From the NCBI GenBank assembly GCA_011525295.1, contig WTGV01000013.1, positions 1-64,000 of the forward strand: a stretch of 64,000 nucleotides of DNA, written 5' to 3'. The notes beneath the pieces were generated by a model, which saw only the letters and a list, made by a program, of their open reading frames with translations, ran no database searches and was not told where the DNA came from. Position numbers and translations under genes: made by a program. Below are positions 1-8,690 of the stretch, one piece after another; the stretch's first letter is position 1, and the number at the start of each line of letters is the position of its first letter. The stretch is from Pseudomonadales bacterium. GTDB lineage: Bacteria; Pseudomonadota; Gammaproteobacteria; Pseudomonadales; Azotimanducaceae.

Positions 1-32
1 GATCACAACATTCGGTGATACGCAAATCGTGG

Positions 33-743
33 TTAGTGACGCAATACAAACTTTTGTTCCTTTTTCTTCATTAATTTAACCAGTGCCAAACCGGCAACGA
101 ATCCTCCAATATGTGCCCAATAGGCGATTCCGTCGTCCATCCCATATAGACCGTTGAGAACTTGAAGCGCGAAATAGAAACCAAGCACGATTACGGCTGG
201 TACTTCGATAATCATAAAGAAAAATATTAAGACTTTAATTCTCGATCGTGGATGAAGCAAGATGTACGCTCCCAAAACCCCACTAATTGCGCCCGACGCA
301 CCAACCATCGGAATCACACTGTTGAAATCGGTGGCAATTTGCGCCGCTGCGGCAGCCAGACCACAAATCAAGTAAAAAATCAGAAAACGAACTCGACCGA
401 GCGCGTTTTCGATGTTATCTCCAAATATCCAAAGATACCACATATTTCCAATGATGTGGAGCCACCCACCGTGCAAGAACATGTGCGTGATCAAGGTGTA
501 AAACTTGGGTTGCCCATCCAGCGGACAATACATACCTCCCATTGCAATCCATGTTCCACTCGGAATCTGTCCTAACAAATCGCCGCTAATTAGAGAGAAA
601 TGACACAAAGATCGTTCATAGAGGCCAACAACCATCCTTGCTCCTTGACCAAAAATCCACACTGCGAGATTAGTGCCGATAATGGCATAGGTAACGATCG
701 GTTTTCGATCTACTGGATTGTGATCGTATATTGGAAAAAACAT
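33..743 (-). CDS. Rhomboid family intramembrane serine protease
   Basis: Predicted inner-membrane rhomboid protease of about 236 residues that cleaves substrate transmembrane segments within the bilayer. Visible signatures are HGGWLHIIGN (about residues 91-100, the rhomboid His-rich TM2 region), the catalytic GASG box with Ser150, and the catalytic His211 in AHIGG near the C-terminus, with six hydrophobic helices between and around them. The reading frame is open further upstream to 869, but that would run into the neighbouring AI-2E gene, so I chose the ATG at 743, which begins with MFFPIYD as many bacterial rhomboids do. The substrate cannot be told from sequence. The family call is secure. 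Confidence 0.9.
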   Translation of the reverse strand: MFFPIYDHNPVDRKPIVTYAIIGTNLAVWIFGQGARMVVGLYERSLCHFSLISGDLLGQIPSGTWIAMGGMYCPLDGQPKFYTLITHMFLHGGWLHIIGNMWYLWIFGDNIENALGRVRFLIFYLICGLAAAAAQIATDFNSVIPMVGASGAISGVLGAYILLHPRSRIKVLIFFFMIIEVPAVIVLGFYFALQVLNGLYGMDDGIAYWAHIGGFVAGLALVKLMKKKEQKFVLRH

Positions 744-780
744 ACTAGTTGTAGATGGTCGACGCTCTAATCTGAGTTTC

Positions 781-1827
781 TCATTCTGTGATTGAGGTTT
801 CTGGATCTGAACGGTTTGGTTCCAGCAAGTGGGCGATCCAAACGGTTGATTCGTGCGCCTCAAAGGCAAGCTTTGCCGTCATCGTCAACGGAACCGACAA
901 CAACATACCGACCGGACCAAACATCCAACCCCAAAAGATCAATGAAAGGAATACGACCAACGTCGAAAGACCCAACGTTCGTCCAAGAAATCTCGGCTCA
1001 ATGCCAGCACCGATACCAACATTGATTGCAACATACCCCACTAGTACAAGCGCTGTAGATCCCCAACCCAAACTTACGACCGTAATCAATACCGCGGGAA
1101 CCGCGGCAATGGCACTACCAATATTTGGTATGTAATTCAACATGAACGCCAGTAAGCCCCAAAGTATCGCAAAATCTACACCTAATACTAGAAGTAAGAC
1201 GGTGACGCATACGCCCGTCAACAGACTCGTACAAGTTTTGACAGCGATGTATTGATTGAGATTCTCACCAAACTGGTCGAGCCATTGAACATCCATTTTG
1301 CGTTCCAATAGCACGCCTCGCAGTTTTCTCGGCAACTGCTTTCCCTCTGCCAGGATAAACAACACTGTTAAGAATATGAGAAACGTGTTGGAAAGAAGCT
1401 GACCGATACTCTGCAAGGCTTGGCTTGCTAGGGGGATGACACGGCTGGGATCTAGGATACCGAAAAAGTCTAAATCCGCATCGGGAAACAAAGTACTTAT
1501 GATCGGATCAATGGTGTCTTTTGTTAAAGCTTTTATTCGATCTTGATAAGAAGTTTGCTCGGACTGAAACTCATTCACCACTTGGAGGAAAACTAACCCC
1601 AGTCCGAACAGCGCTACAACCAAGACTAACAGCACTGTTACCACAGCCAGCCAATGCGGGCACTTTCGCCGAGTCAGCCATTGAATCGGTGTACTGGCTA
1701 TGGTTGCAATGAATACGGCCAACATGAACGGTACTACGACTTGATGCGCAAGTTTGAGACCAGCAAGAACTACGACACATGCAATAAGGACTAGTGCCGT
1801 ATTACGTATTGATACGCCATCCTTCAT
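781..1827 (-). CDS. AI-2E transporter family (PerM/TqsA-like) membrane protein
   Basis: A 348-residue polytopic inner-membrane protein of the AI-2E transporter superfamily (PerM/YdiK/TqsA). It has paired N-terminal hydrophobic helices (about residues 8-45 and 60-85), a long soluble central segment (about 90-140), and a C-terminal helix cluster containing the family-type segments LNYIPNIGS and PRFLGRTLGLS, which resemble the conserved NYIPYVGP and PRLMGR boxes. Family members export AI-2, act in Na+/H+ antiport or have no known substrate, so no substrate is assigned. The ATG overlaps the TGA of the upstream amidase gene (ATGA at 1824-1827), implying translational coupling. Confidence 0.88.
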   Translation of the reverse strand: MKDGVSIRNTALVLIACVVVLAGLKLAHQVVVPFMLAVFIATIASTPIQWLTRRKCPHWLAVVTVLLVLVVALFGLGLVFLQVVNEFQSEQTSYQDRIKALTKDTIDPIISTLFPDADLDFFGILDPSRVIPLASQALQSIGQLLSNTFLIFLTVLFILAEGKQLPRKLRGVLLERKMDVQWLDQFGENLNQYIAVKTCTSLLTGVCVTVLLLVLGVDFAILWGLLAFMLNYIPNIGSAIAAVPAVLITVVSLGWGSTALVLVGYVAINVGIGAGIEPRFLGRTLGLSTLVVFLSLIFWGWMFGPVGMLLSVPLTMTAKLAFEAHESTVWIAHLLEPNRSDPETSITE

Positions 1828-2648
1828 TGAAATTCTCGTTGGTGTTTGAGACTAGGCAGTTGAGATCGGATTCGTGTAACTTCTGACCGGTTAATTTCCA
1901 CGACAGCAACGCTAGGTTCATCCGTCGAACACTCTGCCACTATCGTTCCCCAGGGATCGACAACTAAAGCATGACCAAACGATTGTCGACCTGGATAACC
2001 GTGATCGCCAACTTGAGCCGGGGCAATGAAGTAGGCTTGGCATTCGATCGCACGAGCTCGTAACAGTACATGCCAGTGTGCCTGTCCGGTGTACGCTGAA
2101 AAAGCCGCAGGAACCGTCACAGCGACTGCACCGGCATCAACCAAGGATTGATATAAACGAGGAAACCGCAGATCGTAACACACACTCAATCCTAGAGTGC
2201 CAAAGGGCAGTTCTGTTGTTATCAGCTGCTGCCCATGAGCCGTTGTACGAGATTCTTGCAGTTTCGTACCATCCGCGAGATCAACGTCAAAGAGATGAAT
2301 CTTGCGATATCTAGCTTGGATGTCGCCCGCCGGAGAAACGTGGAAACAGGTGTTGTAAATTCTGTCGGAAGAAGCTTTTTCGGGAAAGCCACCCGCTATT
2401 AAATGCACGCCATGAGTATGAGCTAGGTTCACGCAAGACGAAAGAATGGGACCTGGGCTAGTGAACGTCTCAGCGAGCGGGATTTGTCCTTCGTCTGCTC
2501 CAATGTATGCAAAAGCTTCGGGTAGAAAAACAACTTCCGCGCCCTGGATGACTGCGTCCGCTACTAAGTTTTCAACGATTTGCAGATTCTGTGCAACGTC
2601 ATTACGCGAACACAATTGCACGATCCCGATACGTGTGCTATTCACCAT
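1824..2648 (-). CDS. Carbon-nitrogen hydrolase, NIT1-type (deaminated glutathione amidase-like)
   Basis: A 274-residue nitrilase-superfamily amidase. The catalytic triad is visible: Glu44 in FLPEAF, Lys116 in YRKIHLFDVD and Cys157 in SVCYDLRFP. The segment AHWHVLLRARAIE and the downstream VVDPWGTIVAECS closely resemble eukaryotic NIT1 and bacterial YbeM, which repair glutathione damaged by transaminase side reactions by hydrolysing deaminated glutathione. Omega-amidase is the main alternative. It is a cytoplasmic metabolite-repair enzyme by inference. It lies first in a coupled pair with the AI-2E gene (4-nt overlap), and an aminotransferase gene lies just upstream, which fits a repair role for transaminase by-products. 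Confidence 0.85.
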   Translation of the reverse strand: MVNSTRIGIVQLCSRNDVAQNLQIVENLVADAVIQGAEVVFLPEAFAYIGADEGQIPLAETFTSPGPILSSCVNLAHTHGVHLIAGGFPEKASSDRIYNTCFHVSPAGDIQARYRKIHLFDVDLADGTKLQESRTTAHGQQLITTELPFGTLGLSVCYDLRFPRLYQSLVDAGAVAVTVPAAFSAYTGQAHWHVLLRARAIECQAYFIAPAQVGDHGYPGRQSFGHALVVDPWGTIVAECSTDEPSVAVVEINRSEVTRIRSQLPSLKHQREFQ

Positions 2649-2689
2649 TTAGGTACGCTCGCACTGGTTGTCTCGCATATGGCTAGCTA

Positions 2690-3934
2690 TTACGTAGAAG
2701 CATGCACCAATCTGACACAAGTGGTGAGCAATTCCATCGCAATCTGTACCTCATCAACACTGGCAAATGTTGGTGCAATGCGAATGTTCGCGTCATTAGG
2801 ATCCCTACCGTAGGGGAATGTAGCTCCCGCAGGCGTCAATGCGAGACCTGCTTCTTTGGCAACCTCGACAACTCTCTTTGCGTTCCCGTTTGGCACGTCA
2901 AGCGAAATGAAGTAGCCTCCAGTAGGCTCAGTCCAAGAAGCTATTTGAGGATCTAAGTTACCCAATTCCTTAGCTAACACGAACTGTGCAACCTCAAACT
3001 TCGGACCAATGATAGCTCCCTGTTTCTTCATGTGTGCATTCAGACCCTTACCGTTTTGCAAAAATCGTGCCTGACGTAGTTGATTTACTTTGTCAAATCC
3101 TACAGTGCGCATCCCTAAGTGACCCTCAAAGTCAGCTAATAACGTCGAGGAAGAACTAATAAAACCGACTCCTGCACCCGCGAAAGTAATTTTCGAAGTC
3201 GATGCAAACTGCACAATCCTATCCTCTGTGCCCTGAGCCGCCGCCAACTCATCAAGATTCGCTAACTTCGGTGCCGGTTCTTTAAAGTCGTGGACTGCAT
3301 ACGCATTATCCCACAAAACGTAAAAGGGGTTATCGGGCTGTCCGCGACGAAGATTCGGCAATGCGGCTATTCGGGCTACAGTCTCGTCGCTATAAGTGTA
3401 GCCGGTAGGATTTGAATGCCGAGGTACGCACCAGAGCAAGCTTGTGTTAATATCATTTTGGACCCTCGTTTCAACAGCATCCATGTCCGGTCCCGAAGCG
3501 TCCATGGGCACGTTCAACATCTTAAACCCTAGATACTCCGTCATCGAAAAGTGTCGATCATATCCGGGAACAGGACAGATCGCACTGGCGTTCGAATTTC
3601 GTAGGAGCGGCGGACCTACTAAACCACGATGTGCTAATAATTCCAAAGCCATATACATCAAATGCAGGCTAGAGTTGCCACCAGCAATCACTCTTTCTGA
3701 CGGAATGCCGAGTAACGCAGCACCCAGTTCTCTTGCTTCAGGTGTGCCTCGTAAACCACCGTAATTTCTCGTGTCAGTACCGTCTATTGAGATGTAGTTC
3801 CCCTCAAGAACACCGTCGAGATTGTTGCTCAGCTGAATCTGATCGCTACCGGGCTTACCACGTACCAAATTGAGCGTCAAATTACGAGATTTAAACTCTT
3901 CGTATTTACGCGAAAATTCCGTGAGTTTTGTCAT
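2690..3934 (-). CDS. Aspartate aminotransferase, subgroup Ic (AspT-like)
   Basis: A PLP-dependent aminotransferase of 414 residues. It resembles the Corynebacterium AspT class (aspartate aminotransferase subgroup Ic) along its whole length: the N-terminal LVRGKPGSDQ, the TDTRNYGGLRG box, ICPVPGYDRHFS, HSNPTGYTYS, WDNAYAVHDF and the Schiff-base lysine in STSKITFAGAG (Lys248 from the chosen start). It catalyses aspartate + 2-oxoglutarate to oxaloacetate + glutamate in the cytoplasm. The frame is open to a TTG at 3958, but the ATG at 3934 begins with MTKLTEFSRK and matches the family start better. It is divergent from the rpsU operon. Confidence 0.88.
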   Translation of the reverse strand: MTKLTEFSRKYEEFKSRNLTLNLVRGKPGSDQIQLSNNLDGVLEGNYISIDGTDTRNYGGLRGTPEARELGAALLGIPSERVIAGGNSSLHLMYMALELLAHRGLVGPPLLRNSNASAICPVPGYDRHFSMTEYLGFKMLNVPMDASGPDMDAVETRVQNDINTSLLWCVPRHSNPTGYTYSDETVARIAALPNLRRGQPDNPFYVLWDNAYAVHDFKEPAPKLANLDELAAAQGTEDRIVQFASTSKITFAGAGVGFISSSSTLLADFEGHLGMRTVGFDKVNQLRQARFLQNGKGLNAHMKKQGAIIGPKFEVAQFVLAKELGNLDPQIASWTEPTGGYFISLDVPNGNAKRVVEVAKEAGLALTPAGATFPYGRDPNDANIRIAPTFASVDEVQIAMELLTTCVRLVHAST

Positions 3935-4252
3935 GGTACGAGGATTCCTAGGAGGCAATCACAAACGACTAATAGTACGTCGATCCGTTACTTATGGTGA
4001 ATTGATACACAGGTCGCAAGAGCGGGGTATACCCAAAATTGCAAGGGACTCTGTACGATGCGAGTTCTACCGATCAAGTGAGCTGATTCATGCGACGCCA
4101 CCGAATTTTAGTGAGTGTTCGATTGATTTCTTTGAAAAAGACCCTATCTATATTAGAGTAAATCGTTGTTTGATGTGGTCATTTTTGCAACTTTTTGTAC
4201 AAATTTACCCAAAATCGGGGTAAAATTCGTTTCCCGAAATTGAGAACACTGC
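3935..4252. promoter_or_regulatory. Divergent intergenic region upstream of the rpsU operon
   Basis: This 318-bp gap between the divergent aminotransferase and rpsU genes must hold promoters for both. It becomes A+T-rich from about 4120 to 4200. An inverted repeat with 7-bp arms (TTTACCC / GGGTAAA, loop of 7) lies at 4204-4224, just upstream of rpsU, and could form a leader hairpin or an operator. I could not pick one convincing -35/-10 pair. A plus-strand open frame crossing this gap (3870-4223) has no recognisable content and is antisense to the aminotransferase start. Confidence 0.45.
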
Positions 4253-4468
4253 ATGCCCTCTGTAACCGTCCGAGAAAACGAACACTTTGATGTCGCGTTG
4301 CGACGCTTCAAACGCGCTTGCGAAAAGTCCGGCGTATTGTCTGAAGCACGTCGTCGTGAGTATTATGAAAAACCGACAGCTGTTCGTAAGCGAAAAAACG
4401 CAGCCGCGGTCAAGAGGCACCTCAAAAAGCTCTATCGAGAAGCAAGAAAGTTCGAAAGACTGCACTAA
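4253..4468 (+). CDS. rpsU: 30S ribosomal protein bS21
   Basis: A 71-residue, very basic protein matching bS21 along its whole length: [10 protein letters not shown], the [13 protein letters not shown] segment and a C-terminal Lys/Arg-rich tail. bS21 binds the small subunit near the anti-Shine-Dalgarno region and aids initiation. As in other gammaproteobacteria, it opens the macromolecular-synthesis operon, followed by yqeY, dnaG and rpoD, linking translation, replication priming and transcription. Start and stop are unambiguous. Confidence 0.97.
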   Translation: MPSVTVRENEHFDVALRRFKRACEKSGVLSEARRREYYEKPTAVRKRKNAAAVKRHLKKLYREARKFERLH

Positions 4469-4513
4469 GCGTCTTCTCGCCCAAATAAATTTCGCTATAA
4501 AGCGAGTCCACGC

Positions 4514-4969
4514 ATGGATTCCGAGTTAAAACTACGTATCAGAGATGACACGCGCACGACAATGCGTGCTCGAGATCGAGCACGCCTAGCAGTACTACGC
4601 TTAATAAATGCCGAGATCAAACAAGCTGAAATCGATTCCCGGAGCGCCCTGACTGATCAAGAATTACATCGAGTCTTGGTACGCATGCAAAAGCAACGTG
4701 CTTCTTCAGCTACTCAATATCGCGATGGAGGTCGACCAGATCTTGCCACACAGGAGGAGTATGAAATTGGCGTGATTCAAGAATTTTTGCCCAAACAACT
4801 AACCGACGCAGAAGTCAGTGAAACGGTTGATCGAGCATGTGCGACTTTGCAGGCTGATTCGATGCGACACATGGGTAAAGTCATGGGACACCTGACACAA
4901 TCTCTAAGTGGTCGCGCAGATATGTCCCAAGTGAGCAAGATTGTAAAAGCACGGCTGAGTGCTAACTAA
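4514..4969 (+). CDS. yqeY: GatB/YqeY domain-containing protein
   Basis: A 151-residue YqeY-family protein related to the tail domain of the amidotransferase subunit GatB. It shows the family signatures LRLINAEIKQAEIDSR near the N-terminus, QFYR-like SATQYRDGGRPDL in the middle, and FLPKQLTDAEV followed by MGKVMGHL and VSKIVKARL at the end. Its function is not established; tRNA-dependent amidation or tRNA binding is inferred from the GatB relationship. Its position between rpsU and dnaG is the usual one in pseudomonads and relatives. Only seven bases separate its stop from the chosen dnaG start. Confidence 0.92.
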   Translation: MDSELKLRIRDDTRTTMRARDRARLAVLRLINAEIKQAEIDSRSALTDQELHRVLVRMQKQRASSATQYRDGGRPDLATQEEYEIGVIQEFLPKQLTDAEVSETVDRACATLQADSMRHMGKVMGHLTQSLSGRADMSQVSKIVKARLSAN

Positions 4970-4976
4970 ACGGACT

Positions 4977-6671
4977 ATGACGAGTTTCTCACCACAATTC
5001 ATAACCGAACTCAAGGATCGAATTGATGCTGTGAGTCTAATCGGAGACTCGGTTGAATTAACCCCTAGTGGGAAGAGTTATAAAGGAAAGTGCCCGTTCC
5101 ATCAAGAGAAGACTCCGTCTTTCCACGTTTATCCGGTCGACCAAACCTACCATTGTTATGGTTGTGGGGCACATGGTTCCATGATTGACTTTGTCATGCA
5201 CCAAAAGGGGCTCAAGTTTCCCGAGGCCATAAAAATGCTAGCCGACCTGGTTGGCATACAACTGCCTCCCGACGGGAAGCAAGCGCGTTATACGCCTCAA
5301 GAGCTCAATAAATTTCGACTCCTTTACAGTACCTTAGAAGCTGCAGGTGACTATTACCAGAAGGCTTTAACGGACAACTCTGCCGGTTTGAAGTACCTTC
5401 AATCTCGCGGCATTCATCAAGAAATCATCGAAAAGTTCGCACTAGGCTACGCTCCTAATGCGTTCGATTCCATTAGTTTAGCCCTAGCACGAGTGGACAA
5501 ACAAGTTCTACTCGATTGTGGACTACTCACGCAAAGCGACAAAGGAAAGTCGTACGATAAGTTTCGTGATCGCGTGATGTTTCCCATCCGCGATATGCGC
5601 GGTCGAACGATAGCTTTTGGTGGCCGTGTGGTTTCTACGGACCAAGCACCTAAATACATGAACTCACCACAATCGTTGGTTTATAACAAAAGCAAGTGTC
5701 TCTACGGGATGTATGAAGCTTGGCGGTCGAACGCTTCGTTAAGCAGCTTGATCGTAGTAGAAGGGTACATGGACGTGATCGCTTTGGCGCAACACGGCGT
5801 TGAAAACGTGGTCGCACCCCTCGGTACCGCGCTTACGCTGCAGCAAATACAATTTATGCTCAAATATTGTTCGGAATATGTCCTGTGTTTTGACGGCGAC
5901 GACGCTGGTGCGACAGCAACTTGGCGCGCTTTAGAACATGGGTACTCGTTACTGAAAAAAGGTCAAAGAATTCGAGTCGTAAGATTACCCAAGGGTGATG
6001 ACCCGGACTCATATATTCGTACCCATGGTGTGGATCAGTTCCACGATCTTGTAGAAAGAGCACCAAATTCTTCCTCATATTTTTTCAATGAATTGCAAGC
6101 ACAATACGACATCAACGACCCAGAAGGTCAGTCTGCGTTCGTTGAACGCGCGCGGACTGTTTTTAACGAAATCCCATACGAGCTGTACCGAGACTTCATG
6201 TTTAAGAAATTACAGGACATCGTAGGGCACGACATCCCAAGTATTGGCCTACGCAACAACCCTACAATAGGGTCGAGAACGTCGAGAGACTTGAGTTTCC
6301 AAAATAACAAATCTGCAGCTCGGAAGAGCGATCGATTAAAAGTGGGGGAACGGAATACCCTAAGAAGTCTCGTACACAACATGGATGTAGTGCCTCTTAT
6401 TTCGCAAAAGTCAATGAATTCGATTGCCGAATTACAAAACGAGTCACTAATATTCGACGCTATTCTGCGAATTCGCGAGAACGAGTTGAATAACTTCGCG
6501 CAACTGCTCGCATCCTACGAAAATGATTCACCAGAACACCGTTATTTAGTGCAAGTCGCTGAGAGCGCTCCTCCTGGGTTACAAGAGACTGGTCTCAGGG
6601 ACCCACTTTTAAATGCGATCGATACCTTAATCTTTAGATTTAAGCGGGAGATTGCCCGCCGCGATGTATAA
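4977..6671 (+). CDS. dnaG: DNA primase
   Basis: DnaG synthesises RNA primers at the replication fork. The 564-residue protein has an N-terminal CHC2 zinc domain (CPFHQEKTPSF...CYGC, about residues 35-65), a catalytic core with the Toprim motifs VVEGYMDVIAL and CFDGDDAGATA (about 257-320), and a C-terminal region of about 150 residues in the position of the DnaB-binding domain. The frame also contains a GTG at 4959, but that overlaps the yqeY stop, and the ATG at 4977 (MTSFSPQFI) matches the normal DnaG N-terminus. It is the third gene of the rpsU operon. The C-terminal domain is divergent, as is usual. Confidence 0.96.
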   Translation: MTSFSPQFITELKDRIDAVSLIGDSVELTPSGKSYKGKCPFHQEKTPSFHVYPVDQTYHCYGCGAHGSMIDFVMHQKGLKFPEAIKMLADLVGIQLPPDGKQARYTPQELNKFRLLYSTLEAAGDYYQKALTDNSAGLKYLQSRGIHQEIIEKFALGYAPNAFDSISLALARVDKQVLLDCGLLTQSDKGKSYDKFRDRVMFPIRDMRGRTIAFGGRVVSTDQAPKYMNSPQSLVYNKSKCLYGMYEAWRSNASLSSLIVVEGYMDVIALAQHGVENVVAPLGTALTLQQIQFMLKYCSEYVLCFDGDDAGATATWRALEHGYSLLKKGQRIRVVRLPKGDDPDSYIRTHGVDQFHDLVERAPNSSSYFFNELQAQYDINDPEGQSAFVERARTVFNEIPYELYRDFMFKKLQDIVGHDIPSIGLRNNPTIGSRTSRDLSFQNNKSAARKSDRLKVGERNTLRSLVHNMDVVPLISQKSMNSIAELQNESLIFDAILRIRENELNNFAQLLASYENDSPEHRYLVQVAESAPPGLQETGLRDPLLNAIDTLIFRFKREIARRDV

Positions 6672-6740
6672 GTTGTACGTTCGTAATGTTAGCAACGAAA
6701 TTGTTTCACTTTTTTTATTGATTCATCTATAGAGGTAGTA

Positions 6741-8558
6741 ATGCCCAACCCGAATACCGATACCGAACAGAGTCCCATCGAAGAACTCATTGAACGCGGA
6801 CGCGACCAAGGTTACTTGGTCATCGCAGATATTCACGATGTGTTGAGCAATGACCGCGATGAAGATGAGATCGATGACATCATACATAACCTGATGGACC
6901 TCGGGATTAGCGTCGATGAAGCTGCCCCCGACGGAGAAAATCTGTTTACCACAACCGAAAACTCTTCTGACGACGTTGCTGCTGACGAAGCTGCGATCGC
7001 TTTAGCCGCGGTCACTTCTGAAGCCCGTCGGACAACAGATCCCGCTCGCATGTACTTGCGAGAAATGGGGGGAGTTGAATTACTCACAAGAGACGATGAG
7101 ATCAAAATTGCTCGAGAGATCGAAGAGGGTATGCGAGACATTCTCAAAGCCGTTGCGGAATTTCCCGGTACCGTAGATTGGTTAATCGAACAATACGACA
7201 ACACTAATAAGAAGAAAAAGCTGAGCGATTTACTAGTCGGCTACTTAGACCCAGACGCTGAAATTCAGAATCCCGTACAGATCGACGCGACGAAAAAACC
7301 TCCGCAGCAAACAACTCCACGTACCCGGGGACCCGATCCCGAGATCGCCCAAACTCGCTTCGAAGCACTAAGAAGAGTCAATGAAAGACACAGGAAGGTC
7401 GTTGAAAGGATTACCAAAAACAAACGTCCCAGCCGGTTGAATAAATCTGAACAAGCAGAATTGGCGGCATCCCATGAAAAGTTGATTGACTGTTTCTCTA
7501 GATTCAAATTAACACCTGAAGCACATGAGGAGTTGCTTGGCCAACCACTCAATGCGATGGCGGAAGTTCGCCGCCGAATTAAGCTGCTCTTTCAGATTTG
7601 CGTACGGGAGAGCGGTATGCCGCGAGAGACTTTCAAAGAACTGGTGCGAGTCTTACCGCCGGGCACGATCACTGATATGCGTCGCCACATTCGCGGAGAC
7701 TATCCGTACAGTAACGGCTTACTTGAAAAGAAAACAGAAATATTTCGCCACCAGCGACGGGTCAATGCGATTCTCAACGATAGCGGTGTTAAGAAGTTTT
7801 CGACTCTTAAAGACATCGACTCTCGAATTACCAAAGGCCAGCGCAAGATGGAAAGCGCCAAGCGCCAAATGGTTAAAGCGAATCTGCGTTTGGTGATATC
7901 GATCGCCAAAAAATACAACAATCGTGGTCTCCACTTTCTCGACTTAATCCAAGAAGGCAATATTGGGTTGATGAAAGCCGTCGACAAGTTTGAATACCGC
8001 CGTGGATATAAGTTTTCGACGTACGCTACGTGGTGGATTCGACAAGCAATTACGCGCTCGATTTCGGATCAATCTCGAACGATTCGAATACCGGTTCATA
8101 TGTTTGATTTGGTGAACAAACATAACCGAATCCATCGACAATTGTCGCAAGAATTGGGACGTGAACCTACTGTAGACGAACTCTCCGCAAGAATGGAATT
8201 GATTCTTGATAAGATTCGTCACATACAAGGTATCAGCATTCAACCAGCATCTACAGATGCTCCGATCGGTGAAGATGACGATGCCAGTTTAGGCGATTTT
8301 CTCAAAGATCCGTATGAATCTACGCCAATGGATCAAGCAGAATCTCGAGGGTTGAGGGACGTCATTCACGAACGCTTGGGCGAACTTAGTTCCCGAGAAG
8401 CGAAAGTTCTAAGGATGCGATTTGGAATAGGTCAGAACACTGAATACACGCTCGAAGAAGTCGGTAGAGTGTTCAATATCACTCGAGAGCGCATTCGTCA
8501 AATCGAAGCAAAAGCTCTGCGACATCTAAAGTCTCGACTTACAGATTGGAACGGATAA
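6741..8558 (+). CDS. rpoD: RNA polymerase primary sigma factor (sigma-70)
   Basis: The housekeeping sigma factor, 605 residues. The N-terminal region 1.1 (about 1-80), the acidic non-conserved insertion, region 2 ([12 protein letters not shown] and [14 protein letters not shown], about 375-445), region 3 and region 4.2 with the canonical -35 recognition helix [14 protein letters not shown] (about 579-592) are all present. The end, [10 protein letters not shown], is shorter than the E. coli tail. A good ribosome site, AGAGG, precedes the ATG. It closes the macromolecular-synthesis operon. A second, divergent copy of this protein type is encoded at 15607-17406. Confidence 0.97.
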   Translation: MPNPNTDTEQSPIEELIERGRDQGYLVIADIHDVLSNDRDEDEIDDIIHNLMDLGISVDEAAPDGENLFTTTENSSDDVAADEAAIALAAVTSEARRTTDPARMYLREMGGVELLTRDDEIKIAREIEEGMRDILKAVAEFPGTVDWLIEQYDNTNKKKKLSDLLVGYLDPDAEIQNPVQIDATKKPPQQTTPRTRGPDPEIAQTRFEALRRVNERHRKVVERITKNKRPSRLNKSEQAELAASHEKLIDCFSRFKLTPEAHEELLGQPLNAMAEVRRRIKLLFQICVRESGMPRETFKELVRVLPPGTITDMRRHIRGDYPYSNGLLEKKTEIFRHQRRVNAILNDSGVKKFSTLKDIDSRITKGQRKMESAKRQMVKANLRLVISIAKKYNNRGLHFLDLIQEGNIGLMKAVDKFEYRRGYKFSTYATWWIRQAITRSISDQSRTIRIPVHMFDLVNKHNRIHRQLSQELGREPTVDELSARMELILDKIRHIQGISIQPASTDAPIGEDDDASLGDFLKDPYESTPMDQAESRGLRDVIHERLGELSSREAKVLRMRFGIGQNTEYTLEEVGRVFNITRERIRQIEAKALRHLKSRLTDWNG

Positions 8559-8573
8559 TTCACCCCATGTAAT

Positions 8574-8593
8574 ACTGGGACATCCCTCCCAGT
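8574..8593 (+). terminator. Hairpin after rpoD, possible terminator
   Basis: A 7-bp perfect stem (ACTGGGA / TCCCAGT) with a 6-nt loop lies 15 bp after the rpoD stop. No clear T-tract follows, so if it terminates transcription it is weak or Rho-assisted. It separates the conserved operon from the accessory Hsp70 gene. Confidence 0.4.
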
Positions 8594-8690
8594 CCCAAAA
8601 CTGTATGGCGAAAATTTTGCAAAATGAGCAAGACATTTTGTGATTCCTCCGCCTAATTTTGAAGTTCTTGTCCTTTAGGAGTTCGTCCCG

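Noticed and set aside
3870..4223. Plus-strand open frame of 117 codons before rpsU
   Set aside because: Antisense to the start of the aminotransferase gene, with no signal, motif or ribosome site; better explained as chance.
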